From assembly GCF_001486505.1 (NCBI RefSeq), contig NZ_LN909066.1, forward strand, positions 1,220,452 to 1,284,451: 64,000 bases of DNA, given 5' to 3'. Positions within the stretch are counted from its first letter, which is position 1, and each line of letters opens with the position of its first letter. Below are positions 34,940 to 44,030 of this stretch, piece by piece. The position numbers and the translations under genes are program-made. The stretch is from Paenibacillus rubinfantis (lineage in GTDB: Bacteria; Bacillota; Bacilli; Paenibacillales; Paenibacillaceae). The notes under the pieces are model-generated. The model did not search any database. It was given only the letters and a program-made list of their open reading frames with translations, and was not told the origin of the DNA.

Positions 34940-36004
34940 TTAAATATGAAACCTGGCTCTGAATTTACCGGGAGATTCCCCGGTCCAACGCTTAAACTGC
35001 CGGCTGAAATGAGCGATATCCTTATACCCGAGACGCATCGAAACAGCTTCCACCGATAACTCCGGCTCCATCAGCAGCAGTTTGGCCTTCTTCAACTTCA
35101 ACGCCGATAAATATTGGCGCGGTGACATCCCGTAAACGCTGCGAAAAATCCGGTTGCAGGAGGACGCGCTGTACCCCAGCCCAGCGGTCACCGCCGCAAC
35201 CGTTTCGCGTGACCGATCCTCATCCAGTGCGCCGCCGTTACGATCACCAACCGCCCCTAAGCCCGCGCCCGAGCCACCGCCAGACTTGGAGCCGCCGTCA
35301 AAGCCAGAACCCGAGACCGAGACCGAGACCGAGCCACCGCCGGACCCGGAGCCACTGCCCGAGCCGATGCCGGAACTCGAGCCCGCGTTCCCTCCCGCTG
35401 CCGCGGTCCAGGCCTCCGGCTCCTCCACGCTGCGCTCCAAACCGGCGGCGATCTCCGCCGCAATCCGGTTCATCCGGCTTCCGGGAGCGCCGGTCTCCCG
35501 CTCCGCCAGGCCTTCGCTGAGGCCGGCGAACAGCTCAAACACCGCGGACATCGCTCGCATCTTGTCCGCCAGCTTCGCGCCCGCTCCGTCCGAGGTGAGC
35601 GCGATCAGCTTGTCCAAGCTTGGCCGAATGACTCCGGCCAATGGCCCGTCCGCGGCATGCAGCGGCTCCTCGCCGCGGCACAGCAGCTCGCGAAGAACGG
35701 GCTCGTCGACGTTAAAATGCAAGCAATAATACGTCATCGGCTCCGTCCCCAGTGCGCGGCTTTCGTGCACCTCCTCAGGGCGGAGCAGCAAGAAATCGCC
35801 GGGTTGCTGCACATAACGTTTGCCGCCCACGATCATCTCCTGGCTGCCCGCCAGCAGCAGGTTCACCTCGAACAGCGGGTGGCTGTGCCGCGGGTATGAC
35901 CACTCGCTCGTCACCGTCCGCAAATGCGCGGCAAAAAGCTTAAACGTCGAGTCCATATCCGGCAGCATATATTCGGTAACCTGATGCTCTCTAGCCACCC
36001 TCAT
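34940..36004 (-). CDS. AraC-family regulator with Gly/Ser-rich linker
   Basis: 354-aa regulator. A cupin-like sensor domain is at about 15-100 (SYPRHSHPLFEVNLLLAG, VQQPGDFLLLRPEEVHES). The AraC DNA-binding domain is at the C-terminus (VTAGLGYSASSCNRIFRSVYGMSPRQYL, VEAVSMRLGYKDIAHFSRQFKRWTGESPGKFR). Between them, about residues 205-255, lies a low-complexity Gly/Ser/Val linker encoded by short tandem repeats. The first helix of the DNA-binding region looks shortened after the linker, which may affect function. It is divergent from the GH52 gene and first in an operon with the SGNH hydrolase, so it likely controls both. Confidence 0.87.
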   Translation of the reverse strand: MRVAREHQVTEYMLPDMDSTFKLFAAHLRTVTSEWSYPRHSHPLFEVNLLLAGSQEMIVGGKRYVQQPGDFLLLRPEEVHESRALGTEPMTYYCLHFNVDEPVLRELLCRGEEPLHAADGPLAGVIRPSLDKLIALTSDGAGAKLADKMRAMSAVFELFAGLSEGLAERETGAPGSRMNRIAAEIAAGLERSVEEPEAWTAAAGGNAGSSSGIGSGSGSGSGGGSVSVSVSGSGFDGGSKSGGGSGAGLGAVGDRNGGALDEDRSRETVAAVTAGLGYSASSCNRIFRSVYGMSPRQYLSALKLKKAKLLLMEPELSVEAVSMRLGYKDIAHFSRQFKRWTGESPGKFRARFHI

Positions 36005-36154
36005 CCCTCCGCTTTATTACGATCGGTCTTCCGGCCTCGCCATTCGTGAACGTTTTGGATAAATCGATTGGCGGTTTGGACATGGGCGTTCTCCCAACGC
36101 CTTGTTATAATCAAACTAGCATAACCGCTGTTAATTGAACAGGAGGTAATTAAC

Positions 36155-38290
36155 TTGGGTAAAAATATATTTTTTAACGCGCATCATTCCCCGATGGGAG
36201 CCTTCGCCAGCTTTACATTAGGTTATCCCGGCCAAAGCGGCGGATTCGACCTGGAGCTAGGCAGTCCGCCAAAGCAGAACATCTATATCGGCCTGCAAGA
36301 CGACGGGCAAGAGCGTTACCGGGCCCTGCCGTTCTTTGGCGAAGGTCTGGACGAACGGGATCGTTATACAACCGAAGAGAATGGGGAGGCAACCAGCGAA
36401 CAGCATTCCGTTCAGAAAAAAGAAAGCGGTCTCATCGTCCCGTTTGGCCGCAGCGAGATCGTCCGCCGATTTGGTGCGGCGATCGACGAATGGCAAGCCG
36501 GCGATTTGACGTTCCGCCTGATTTCGCCGTTTGAAGGCGTGCCTGATCCGGAGACAGCGACCGAAGAGCAACTGCGTTTCGCGCTGATGCCAGCGGTGCT
36601 GGCGGAAATCACGGTCGATAACACGCGGGGAACGTCGGCACGCAAAGCCTTCTTCGGCTTGCAGAACATCGACGCCTTCAGCGCGATCCGCCGCTTGGAG
36701 GACGTGACCGACGGCCGGATTTGCGGCATCGGCCAAGGCCGCCATACCGCGATCGCGGCGAATGACCCGCGCATCTCAAGCGCCGGATTTTTCAAGATGG
36801 AATCGATCCTCAAACCGAAGGTTCCGGAGAACCTCCGCTTTGGCCTCGGGCCGGTGGGTGCGCTGCTGATGGATACCCCGGCAGGCGAGAAAGCCACCTA
36901 TCGCTTTGCGCTTTGCTTCTATCGCGCCGGTTACGTCACCACCGGGATGGATGCGTCTTACTACTACACGCGGTACTTTGACAACATCGAGGAAGTCGCC
37001 GACTATGCACTGGCTGAGTTTGACCGTAAGCTGGAGGTTGCGCAGAAAGCCAACGCGCTCGTGACCGACGCCAAGCTCAGCGAGGATCAGAAGTTTATGC
37101 TCGCCCACGCCATCCGCAGCTATTACGGTTCCACCGAGTTGCTGGAGCAGGACGGCAAACCGCTGTGGGTCGTCAACGAAGGCGAATACCGGATGATGAA
37201 TACGTTTGATTTGCTGGTCGACCAGCTGTTTTATGAGCTTAAAATGAATCCATGGACGGTAAAAAATGAGCTGGATCTGTACACGAGCCGTTACAGCTAT
37301 CGGGATACCGTGCGTTTTCCCGGGGATCCAACCGAATATCCTGGCGGCCTCAGCTTCACGCATGACATGGGCGTGGCCAACTCGTTCTCCCGTCCCGGTT
37401 ATTCGGTTTACGAGCTGCATGCGATCGACGACTGCTTCTCCCATATGACGCATGAGCAACTGGTCAACTGGGTGCTGAGCGCCACGGTTTACATCCATCA
37501 AACGAATGACCGCGATTGGCTGGACCGCAACCTGCCGATTCTGGAGCAATGCCTGGAAAGCATGGTGAACCGCGACCATCCGGACCCTACCAAGCGGACC
37601 GGCATCATGGGCCTCGACAGCTCCCGCACGATGGGCGGCGCGGAAATTACCACCTACGACAGCCTGGATGTCTCGTTGGGGCAAGCGCGGAACAACATTT
37701 ATCTGGCAGGCAAAAGCTGGGCGGCTTACGTCGCGATGGAGAAGCTGCTGCGTACCAACGGCCGCGAGTCGGCAGCCGTGCTAGCCGGACGGCAGGCCGA
37801 GCTGTGCGCCGGAACAATCACAGCTCATTTGCTGCCGGGCGGATACATTCCGGCCGTCATTCAAGAGAACAACGACTCCAAGATCATTCCCGCGATCGAA
37901 GGGCTGATCTTCCCGTTGTACACCGGCTGCGAAGAAGCGTTGGATCCAAATGGCCGATTCCGTGAATATCTCGCCGCGTTGTCCAAGCACCTGAACACGG
38001 TGCTGCAGCCGGGCATCTGCCTATTCGAAGACGGTGGCTGGAAGCTGTCCTCGACGAGCAATAACTCTTGGCTAAGCAAGATATATCTCTGCCAATTCAT
38101 CGCCCGTCAGATTCTGGGTCTCGCCTGGGACGAACAGGGGCAAGCGGCCGATGCGGCGCATGTAGCCTGGCTGACCTCCGAGAAGAACGCCTATTGGAGC
38201 TGGAGCGATCAGATGATGGCCGGCGTGATCTGCGGCAGCCGGTATTATCCGCGCGGCGTGACGGCGATCCTATGGCTGGACGAGAAATAA
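36155..38290 (+). CDS. GH52 beta-xylosidase
   Basis: 711-aa retaining beta-xylosidase, close in length to the 705-aa Geobacillus enzyme XynB2. It opens KNIFFNAHHSPMGAFASFTL, the GH52 hallmark. The nucleophile is Glu342 in WVVNEGEYRMMNTFD, and the acid/base is Asp502 in GGAEITTYDSLDVSLGQ; these align with Glu335 and Asp495 of XynB2. The C-terminal part has NNSWLSKIYLCQFIARQILG. No signal peptide, so it releases xylose from imported xylo-oligosaccharides in the cytoplasm. The start is TTG 36155, eight bases after AGGAGG. It is divergent from the AraC regulator. Confidence 0.96.
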   Translation: MGKNIFFNAHHSPMGAFASFTLGYPGQSGGFDLELGSPPKQNIYIGLQDDGQERYRALPFFGEGLDERDRYTTEENGEATSEQHSVQKKESGLIVPFGRSEIVRRFGAAIDEWQAGDLTFRLISPFEGVPDPETATEEQLRFALMPAVLAEITVDNTRGTSARKAFFGLQNIDAFSAIRRLEDVTDGRICGIGQGRHTAIAANDPRISSAGFFKMESILKPKVPENLRFGLGPVGALLMDTPAGEKATYRFALCFYRAGYVTTGMDASYYYTRYFDNIEEVADYALAEFDRKLEVAQKANALVTDAKLSEDQKFMLAHAIRSYYGSTELLEQDGKPLWVVNEGEYRMMNTFDLLVDQLFYELKMNPWTVKNELDLYTSRYSYRDTVRFPGDPTEYPGGLSFTHDMGVANSFSRPGYSVYELHAIDDCFSHMTHEQLVNWVLSATVYIHQTNDRDWLDRNLPILEQCLESMVNRDHPDPTKRTGIMGLDSSRTMGGAEITTYDSLDVSLGQARNNIYLAGKSWAAYVAMEKLLRTNGRESAAVLAGRQAELCAGTITAHLLPGGYIPAVIQENNDSKIIPAIEGLIFPLYTGCEEALDPNGRFREYLAALSKHLNTVLQPGICLFEDGGWKLSSTSNNSWLSKIYLCQFIARQILGLAWDEQGQAADAAHVAWLTSEKNAYWSWSDQMMAGVICGSRYYPRGVTAILWLDEK

Positions 38291-38305
38291 ACCTACCCGC
38301 AGCCT

Positions 38306-38340
38306 AAAAAGGCCGGACCCCGAAGGGTCCGGCCTTTCCT
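38306..38340. terminator. Bidirectional terminator
   Basis: Stem AAAGGCCGGACCC with its complement around a tight loop, between the convergent GH52 and diguanylate cyclase genes. Confidence 0.88.
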
Positions 38341-38342
38341 TG

Positions 38343-39527
38343 TTATGCGCCGCTGCGAGCGGCCTGATTCCGGCCGGCGTGCTTCGCTTGGTACAAAGCC
38401 TCGTCGCTGGATTTGAACAGCTCCAGCAACGCAGTGCTGGAGCCTGCAGGTACGGTGACGACGCCGATGCTGATCGTGTACTCCGGCCGCCCGCGGTTGC
38501 CCTGGCTCTCGAGCACGGCGGATCGCAGATTTTCCGCGAATTGATCCGAAGCCAACTCGTCCGCCCCCGGAAGGAAGATGGCGAATTCATCGCCGCCATA
38601 CCGGCCAAACAAATCCCCCGAACGCAGCCGAGGCCGGACCTTCCCGGCAAATTCCTGCAACAGCTCGTCGCCGATATGATGGCCAAAGGAGTCGTTAATC
38701 GTCTTAAAATGATCCACATCGATCAGGATAAACGAGGCGGGAATCGCCTCCTTCCGACATCGGCGCAGCGTCTCCCGCGTATGGTGCATGAAGGCCCGCC
38801 GGTTCAGCGCACCGGTCAGGTCATCATAGCTGGCCAATCTCACTAACTCTCGGTCCGTCCGCTCCTTGGACAGAAGGAAAAAGCCCATGTTCCCCAACAT
38901 CATGATCGCGTATAAGGCCAGGAAGGCTACCGTTCGATAGATGCCGGGATCCAGCATGTCCACGGACATGCGGCTAAAGAAAGCCAGCAGCGTACGAACG
39001 ATCAAAGCGGCTGCGATCGCAAGATACATGTACCCTAAGAGCCGCGACAATGGGGATTTTAAGGACGAACCCACCAACCGGACGGCAGGGATCATAAGCA
39101 TGACCGCGAGGGAAAGGGAGACGACGGCAATGCGTAACGGTATGGTATTATGCAGGAATACAACCAGCAAGTAAACGGCCATCCCCGCAGACGTCCAATA
39201 CATATAAAACCGCCTCGCCTTGGCGTTAAAGCCGCCGACCACCCGCAGCAATGCCGCGGTTTCAAGCGCAACCCCCAACAGGAAAAACAGATTCGCCGCT
39301 ACGATCGCCGCCATCCCCGGTGTGTTTCCCGCCAGGATAAATAGCCCCCAGGTTATGGCCTGAAGCCATTTGGCAGCGTAGAACATGTCAATCGCCGATT
39401 CTTTGGAATTACGGAACTTGTATGCACTAAAGAGAATGACGGCAAGAAGATGGCCCAACACGAGCAATACGAATACCGTCTTCATATCCAAATTCAGATC
39501 CAACATGAAACTTTCCACCGTCTCCAT
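38343..39527 (-). CDS. Membrane diguanylate cyclase (GGDEF)
   Basis: 394-aa protein. About six or seven membrane helices (about 15-215) form an unassigned sensor, followed by a GGDEF domain at about 225-390 with YDDLTGALNRRAF at its start and the intact active site GRYGGDEFAIF. An inhibitory RxxD site is not evident. It should make cyclic di-GMP. The start is uncertain: ATG 39527 has little upstream Shine-Dalgarno, while ATG 39506 follows GGTGGAAAG. It lies downstream of the EamA transporter gene with a terminator between. Confidence 0.9.
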   Translation of the reverse strand: METVESFMLDLNLDMKTVFVLLVLGHLLAVILFSAYKFRNSKESAIDMFYAAKWLQAITWGLFILAGNTPGMAAIVAANLFFLLGVALETAALLRVVGGFNAKARRFYMYWTSAGMAVYLLVVFLHNTIPLRIAVVSLSLAVMLMIPAVRLVGSSLKSPLSRLLGYMYLAIAAALIVRTLLAFFSRMSVDMLDPGIYRTVAFLALYAIMMLGNMGFFLLSKERTDRELVRLASYDDLTGALNRRAFMHHTRETLRRCRKEAIPASFILIDVDHFKTINDSFGHHIGDELLQEFAGKVRPRLRSGDLFGRYGGDEFAIFLPGADELASDQFAENLRSAVLESQGNRGRPEYTISIGVVTVPAGSSTALLELFKSSDEALYQAKHAGRNQAARSGA

Positions 39528-39603
39528 CCCACAGATGATCCTTCATCCTTTATTGATTCTTTTTATCATACAACAAATTTCGCCAAAGAGGGATGTGAGA
39601 ATG

Positions 39604-39652
39604 AAAAAAAAAGCGAGGATTTCCATCCCATGGAACAGGAGGAAAAACCCGC
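39604..39652 (-). terminator. Terminator of the EamA transporter gene
   Basis: Imperfect stem (GCGGGTTTTTCC against GGAAATCCTCGC on the minus strand) followed by nine T, just after the transporter stop. Confidence 0.7.
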
Positions 39653-39674
39653 TTCTTCTTTATCGGCAGAAGGA

Positions 39675-40694
39675 TTATTGGTTGGCGGCTCCCTGACGGG
39701 AGATCAGGAACAATGTGCCCCAAATCAACACGAATCCACACGCCTGGGCGACCGTAATCATTTGCTGGAAGGCGATCCAGTTGACCAGAACGCCAACCAT
39801 CGGGAAGCTTAACTCCGCGAGGGTAGCCACCGATGCTTTTGTCGTCGTCAACCCTTTGTAGTAAACAAGCAAGCTGAGCAGCCCAGGCAACAGCGCTTGT
39901 CCCAGCATATTAAGGGAGAGCGCGGCGATTTGCGAGGTGCCGGCCGGCAGGGTCCAGGCAGCCCCTTCGTTCCATGTGATGGCCAGCAGCAGCGGCAGCG
40001 CCAAAACAAACCGCAGCGACGTCACCGTCTCATATTTCATATGACCAACCATCATCCGCCCCATCACCGTGGATCCGCCCCACAGCGCGGCAGCGCCCAG
40101 CGACAACAGGCTGCCAACCTGCACGAAATCGCTCCAGTGCCCGATCGGCATCGTAAACCCGAAGGTCAGCAAATACGTTCCCAACAACGCAACCAGCAGA
40201 AATCCGAAAAAGTGGCGCGGCAGCTTCTCTTTGAGCAGCAACCCAGCCAGCAGAATGGCGAACAGCGGCTGCATTTTTTGCAGCAACAGGACGGCGTTCA
40301 GATCCCCGCTCGACAGTGCCATCGTAAATAGGATGGTGGCGATGGCCGAGCCTCCCCAGGAAATAAAGAGCAGTGCGCCCCCTTGCTTCCAGCCCAGTCC
40401 TTTCAGCTCGGTCCGATTTTTCCACAAAACCGGTATGGCAAAAAGCGCGATAATGAGATGCTCGATCAGTACGATTTGCGCTGAGGTGAGCGACTTCAGC
40501 AGGATAACCCGAAACAGCGGGTCGACACCCCACAGGGCTGCCCCTAACACAACAAGCCAAAAACCGCTCCGCGATTTGCGTGCCTCTACCGTCCTGGATG
40601 AGGATTGAACCTGCCCTGACGTGCCAACCAGCGCTCCTGCGCCACTTCCGGCCTGAAGCCGGATTCCGTTGTTTACTTTTGCTTTTCCCATCAT
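39675..40694 (-). CDS. EamA/DMT transporter under FMN riboswitch (probable riboflavin transporter)
   Basis: 339-aa permease with ten predicted helices in two EamA repeats (WLVVLGAALWGVDPLFRVILLK near the start, LLSLGAAALWGGSTVMGRMM in the second). An FMN riboswitch with its own terminator directly precedes it, which ties it to flavin supply. EamA-type flavin transporters (RibN, and the FMN-regulated ImpX group) are known, so riboflavin uptake is the best guess. The start is ATG 40694, six bases after GGGG; the longer frame to 40775 would begin inside the terminator hairpin and is wrong. Confidence 0.85.
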   Translation of the reverse strand: MMGKAKVNNGIRLQAGSGAGALVGTSGQVQSSSRTVEARKSRSGFWLVVLGAALWGVDPLFRVILLKSLTSAQIVLIEHLIIALFAIPVLWKNRTELKGLGWKQGGALLFISWGGSAIATILFTMALSSGDLNAVLLLQKMQPLFAILLAGLLLKEKLPRHFFGFLLVALLGTYLLTFGFTMPIGHWSDFVQVGSLLSLGAAALWGGSTVMGRMMVGHMKYETVTSLRFVLALPLLLAITWNEGAAWTLPAGTSQIAALSLNMLGQALLPGLLSLLVYYKGLTTTKASVATLAELSFPMVGVLVNWIAFQQMITVAQACGFVLIWGTLFLISRQGAANQ

Positions 40695-40728
40695 GTTTGT
40701 CCCCTTCTTGAATAGAGGGTCTACGTAG

Positions 40729-40768
40729 AAAACCCCCGCAGTTGACCTTCGTAAAGGTTTGCGGGGGC
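40729..40768 (-). terminator. Riboswitch-controlled terminator (expression platform)
   Basis: On the minus strand CCCCCGCA, a loop, TGCGGGGG and then TTTT, between the FMN aptamer and the transporter start. This predicts premature termination when FMN is bound. Confidence 0.88.
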
Positions 40769-40826
40769 TGACCAAATAAGCCTGGCAGGAACCGTAGCGA
40801 TCCCTGGATCAAACTAGAGCTTGATT

Positions 40827-40978
40827 GATCTTCTCCCATCCGGACTTTACCGTCGGCCTTGGAATCGCACCAAGTCAGTCGCACGCGGCCGTTATAAAGC
40901 CGCAGGCGAGTCGCGGGCTGCAGTTTCCTTACAGGAAACCTCACCGCCGGTCGGGAATTTCACCCTACCCCGAAGATC
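40827..40978 (-). ncRNA. FMN riboswitch (RFN element)
   Basis: The minus strand shows the conserved RFN blocks: CTTCGGGGTAGGGTGAAATT, CCGACCGGCGGT, a central hairpin, then AGTCCGGATGGGAGAAGATC. The closing helix pairs GAAGATC (40972-40978) with GATCTTC (40827-40833). It precedes a terminator and the EamA transporter, so high FMN should lower transport. Confidence 0.96.
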
Positions 40979-41086
40979 TCTATTCATTTAAATTTTGATT
41001 ACTTAAGTTGTTTCTATCATAACGCAGGCTGTCAAGTAACTCTGTTACAAAAATCACAATGTCTGCTCTTGCACCAAAATTCAGGA

Positions 41087-42373
41087 TTATCCCCGCTTGA
41101 CCACTTCAAAATTGCTTTCGAGCAGCAGCCAATTTTGCGGGAAACTCAAGCCCAGCTTCCAATAACTCATTCCGCGCAGCCCCAGCTCCTTGATCAGGTT
41201 GAACTTGGCCTGGATCGAACGGGCGTCTTCAAACCATACTTCGTGCTCCCGTCCCTCCCCGTCCCAATAATGGAAGAACGGAGCTTGATCCCGCTCACTG
41301 TATTGGATAGCTACGCCGTGCCGTGCGGCAATTTCGATCGCCTGCTGCGGGCTGACCGCCCGGGCAACGCTTCCCTGCACGAACGGCAGCGTCCAGTCGT
41401 AGCCGTACAGGTTTTGCCCCATCATGATTTTGGAGCCGGGCATTTCCGTCAAGGCGTATTCGAGTACCCGCCGAACCGGGCCGATGGGCGACACCGCCTG
41501 GGCTGGACCGCCGCTGTAGCCCCACTCATAGGTCATGATGACAACGAAGTCGGCGATCTCTCCATGCGCCCGGTAATCATGCCCTTCATACCACAAGCCT
41601 TGCTGACCGGCGCTTGTTTTCGGAGCCAAAGCGGTAGACATCAGCCAACCCTGCTGCGCAAAATGCGCTTTGGCTTTACGCAGGAAGGTGTTGTAGGCTT
41701 CCCGGTCAGCCGGCCGCAAAAACTCGAAATCGAAATGAATATCTCGAAATCCATAATTGTTTGCCGTCGTAACGATGTTATCCAGAAAGCGGTCTTGCAC
41801 CGCCATATCGTTCAGCAGAATTTGAGCAAGTTCATCGCTGAACTGATCGTTCTCCTGATTGGTGATCACCATCATCAGCACCACCCGGTTCGCCCGGGCA
41901 ATTTCGGGAAACTGATTTAACGGCGGCTCCCGTAGCGAACCGTCCCGCTGCGCTTGGAAGCTGAACGGGGCCAGGTAGGTCAGATGTCGCGCCGTTTCAC
42001 GCGCGCTTTCCTCCAGCGCCGGCGACACCGTTCCACCGCGCGGCTCCACATAAGCGTTAAATTCAGCGCTTTTTCGCGGCCGCGGCGGGATGTACAGCCG
42101 AAACCCGATCGATAGGGATTGCTCTGTGCTAATGGCATTAACGCGAGCCAACTCCTGATAACTGATCCCAAAGCGCTGCGCGATCGACCACAAGCTGTCC
42201 CCGGATCGGACCCAGTAATAGTTGCCGACGATCGGGATGACCAAGGTTTGTCCAACCACAAGCCGCTCCGGATGAGGCAATTCGTTTGCTTCGACGATAT
42301 CATCATAAGGTACGCCATAGGCTTCGGCGATGCTATACGTCGTTAGGCCCGGCTGGACGATATGAATCTGCAT
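41087..42373 (-). CDS. LysM-GH18 spore cortex enzyme (YaaH/SleL-like)
   Basis: 428-aa protein. Two LysM domains at about 2-47 and 51-96 (HIVQPGLTTYSIAEAYGVPYDDIVEAN, YWVRSGDSLWSIAQRFGISYQELARVN) bind peptidoglycan. A GH18 domain is at about 110-425, with the catalytic stretch FRDIHFDFEFL (Glu as general acid) and VVIMTYEWGYSGG. This is the architecture of SleL/YaaH, an N-acetylglucosaminidase that degrades cortex fragments during germination. It lacks a cleavable signal, as other spore-coat-targeted members do. Fits with the ger operon elsewhere in the window. Confidence 0.9.
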   Translation of the reverse strand: MQIHIVQPGLTTYSIAEAYGVPYDDIVEANELPHPERLVVGQTLVIPIVGNYYWVRSGDSLWSIAQRFGISYQELARVNAISTEQSLSIGFRLYIPPRPRKSAEFNAYVEPRGGTVSPALEESARETARHLTYLAPFSFQAQRDGSLREPPLNQFPEIARANRVVLMMVITNQENDQFSDELAQILLNDMAVQDRFLDNIVTTANNYGFRDIHFDFEFLRPADREAYNTFLRKAKAHFAQQGWLMSTALAPKTSAGQQGLWYEGHDYRAHGEIADFVVIMTYEWGYSGGPAQAVSPIGPVRRVLEYALTEMPGSKIMMGQNLYGYDWTLPFVQGSVARAVSPQQAIEIAARHGVAIQYSERDQAPFFHYWDGEGREHEVWFEDARSIQAKFNLIKELGLRGMSYWKLGLSFPQNWLLLESNFEVVKRG

Positions 42374-42457
42374 TAACTCCCCTCCTCCATATGGATCATG
42401 CTATCTACATCCTATGAAGGAGGAAGTTTGGCCTATTCCAATCAGCAGGCCGCTGCG

Positions 42458-43327
42458 TTAAAACGCCGGCAGGGCAATCTCGTTGTAATTATCCTCAAGG
42501 AACTGTTTCACTTCCGGACTGGAAATCGCCTTCGCCAGCTTCTGGATCGCTTCCGAATCCCGGTTGTCCTCACGCGCCACCAGGGTGATCGCAAAGGCGG
42601 ATTCAATGGTTTCAGTCAGCAAGGCGTCCTTTTTCGGCGTAAGTCCCAATGGGCTGGCGTATGCCGGGGTCATCAGTACCAAATCGGCGTCATCCAGCAT
42701 CCGGGCCAGCATCAGCAGGTCAACTTCTTCGAATTTGTAGTTGTGGTTGTTTTCCACTATATCGGCTACCGTTGCGTTGATGCCGACGCCTTCTTTCAAC
42801 TTGATCACGCCGGCTTTATCCAGCATGTCGAGGGAACGTCCGCCGTTGGATGCATCGTTTGCGATCACGATCGTGGCCCCGTCCGGGAGCTCCTCCATGG
42901 ATTTATAGCGTTTGGAATAAGCGCCGTAAACGGCGTGATACACCGGCTGAACCGGAACAAGGTTGGCATTTTTGTTCTTATTGTACTCTTCCATCCAAGG
43001 CACGTGCTGGAAGAAGTTCGCGTCCACTTCCTTGTTCGCCAGCGCATCGTTTGGCTGCACATTGTCGGACAAGATAACAACTTCCAGGTCGATGCCCTCC
43101 TCCTTCAACTGCGGCTTGATCAGCTCCAGGATGTCCGTCATCGGCGGAATCAACGAAGCCACCTTCAACGTGGTTGTCTCCGTAGTCTCGGCCGCCGCCG
43201 GTGCTTCCACGCCCGTCCCCGCATTTCCAGCGTTTGAAGCGTTTGAAGTGTTGCCGTTATTGCCGCAAGCGCTTAGCACCAGCATGAACAGCGCCAACGT
43301 CATCATCCATTTTCCTGTTTTCATCAT
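42458..43327 (-). CDS. metQ: Methionine-type ABC transporter binding lipoprotein (MetQ/NlpA family)
   Basis: 289-aa lipoprotein with lipobox LSAC (Cys about 21), a Gly/Asn/Ala-rich spacer, then the NlpA fold (VASLIPPMTDILELIKPQLKEEGIDLEVVILSDNVQPNDALANKEVDANFFQHVPWM-type order, with QPNDAL and DANFFQH visible). It follows permease and ATPase genes in N-I-Q order. Methionine or its derivatives are the usual ligand. A S-box riboswitch, common before such operons, was not found here. Confidence 0.9.
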   Translation of the reverse strand: MMKTGKWMMTLALFMLVLSACGNNGNTSNASNAGNAGTGVEAPAAAETTETTTLKVASLIPPMTDILELIKPQLKEEGIDLEVVILSDNVQPNDALANKEVDANFFQHVPWMEEYNKNKNANLVPVQPVYHAVYGAYSKRYKSMEELPDGATIVIANDASNGGRSLDMLDKAGVIKLKEGVGINATVADIVENNHNYKFEEVDLLMLARMLDDADLVLMTPAYASPLGLTPKKDALLTETIESAFAITLVAREDNRDSEAIQKLAKAISSPEVKQFLEDNYNEIALPAF

Positions 43328-43344
43328 GGTTTCTCCCTCCGATA

Positions 43345-44025
43345 TTAGCGTTTATCCAGCCAGCGGGACAACGCATTCCCTATAAATTGAATTCCTTGTA
43401 CCAGAACGATCATCAGCAGGATCACAACGGCCATCAGCTCGGTTTCAAATCGCTGATAACCGTAGCGGATGGCGAAATCGCCAACCCCGCCGCCACCGAC
43501 CACACCCATCACCGTCGAGTAGGAGATAAAGCTGATCGTCGATGAAGTCAACCCCAGCACCAAGCCGGAACGGGCTTCTACATACAAAAACTTCGTAATG
43601 ATCTGCAGTTTGGACGCCCCCATGGACCGCGCCGATTCGAGCACTCCCCGCGGCACCTCCAGCAGCGATTGCTCGACGAACCGTGCATAGATGGCGATCG
43701 CGACAACCGCCAGCGGGATGGAAGCCGCCAGCGTCCCGATCGCCGTGCCAACGATCAGCCGAGTGAGCGGAATCATAAACACCACCAGCAGCAGGAATGG
43801 AAAAGAGCGAATGACATTTACCGCCCCATTAAGCAGGCCGTACCTGAGGGGGTGGTCATAAAGCTGACCTTTACCGGTCAGATACAAAGCCGTCCCCGCC
43901 GGCAAGCCTAGTAGTACGGCCGCCAGCAGCGCGATCCCGACCATCACGAAGGTCTCACCGATCGCTTCGCCGATTTGGCTGCGATACTGGACGAAACCTT
44001 CCCACATCAACAAGAAAAAATCCAA
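43345..44025 (-). CDS. metI: Methionine-type ABC transporter permease (MetI)
   Basis: 226-aa permease with five helices of the MetI type. It begins DFFLLMWEGFVQYRSQIGEAIGETFVMV and carries the EAA loop VPRGVLESARSMGASKLQIITKFLYVEA, then SYSTVMGVVGGGGVGDFAIRYGYQRF. The start is TTG 44025, eight bases after GGAGGTG and five after the ATPase stop; the open frame upstream to 44175 runs through the ATPase gene and is spurious. Confidence 0.92.
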   Translation of the reverse strand: MDFFLLMWEGFVQYRSQIGEAIGETFVMVGIALLAAVLLGLPAGTALYLTGKGQLYDHPLRYGLLNGAVNVIRSFPFLLLVVFMIPLTRLIVGTAIGTLAASIPLAVVAIAIYARFVEQSLLEVPRGVLESARSMGASKLQIITKFLYVEARSGLVLGLTSSTISFISYSTVMGVVGGGGVGDFAIRYGYQRFETELMAVVILLMIVLVQGIQFIGNALSRWLDKR

Positions 44026-44030
44026 CCCGC

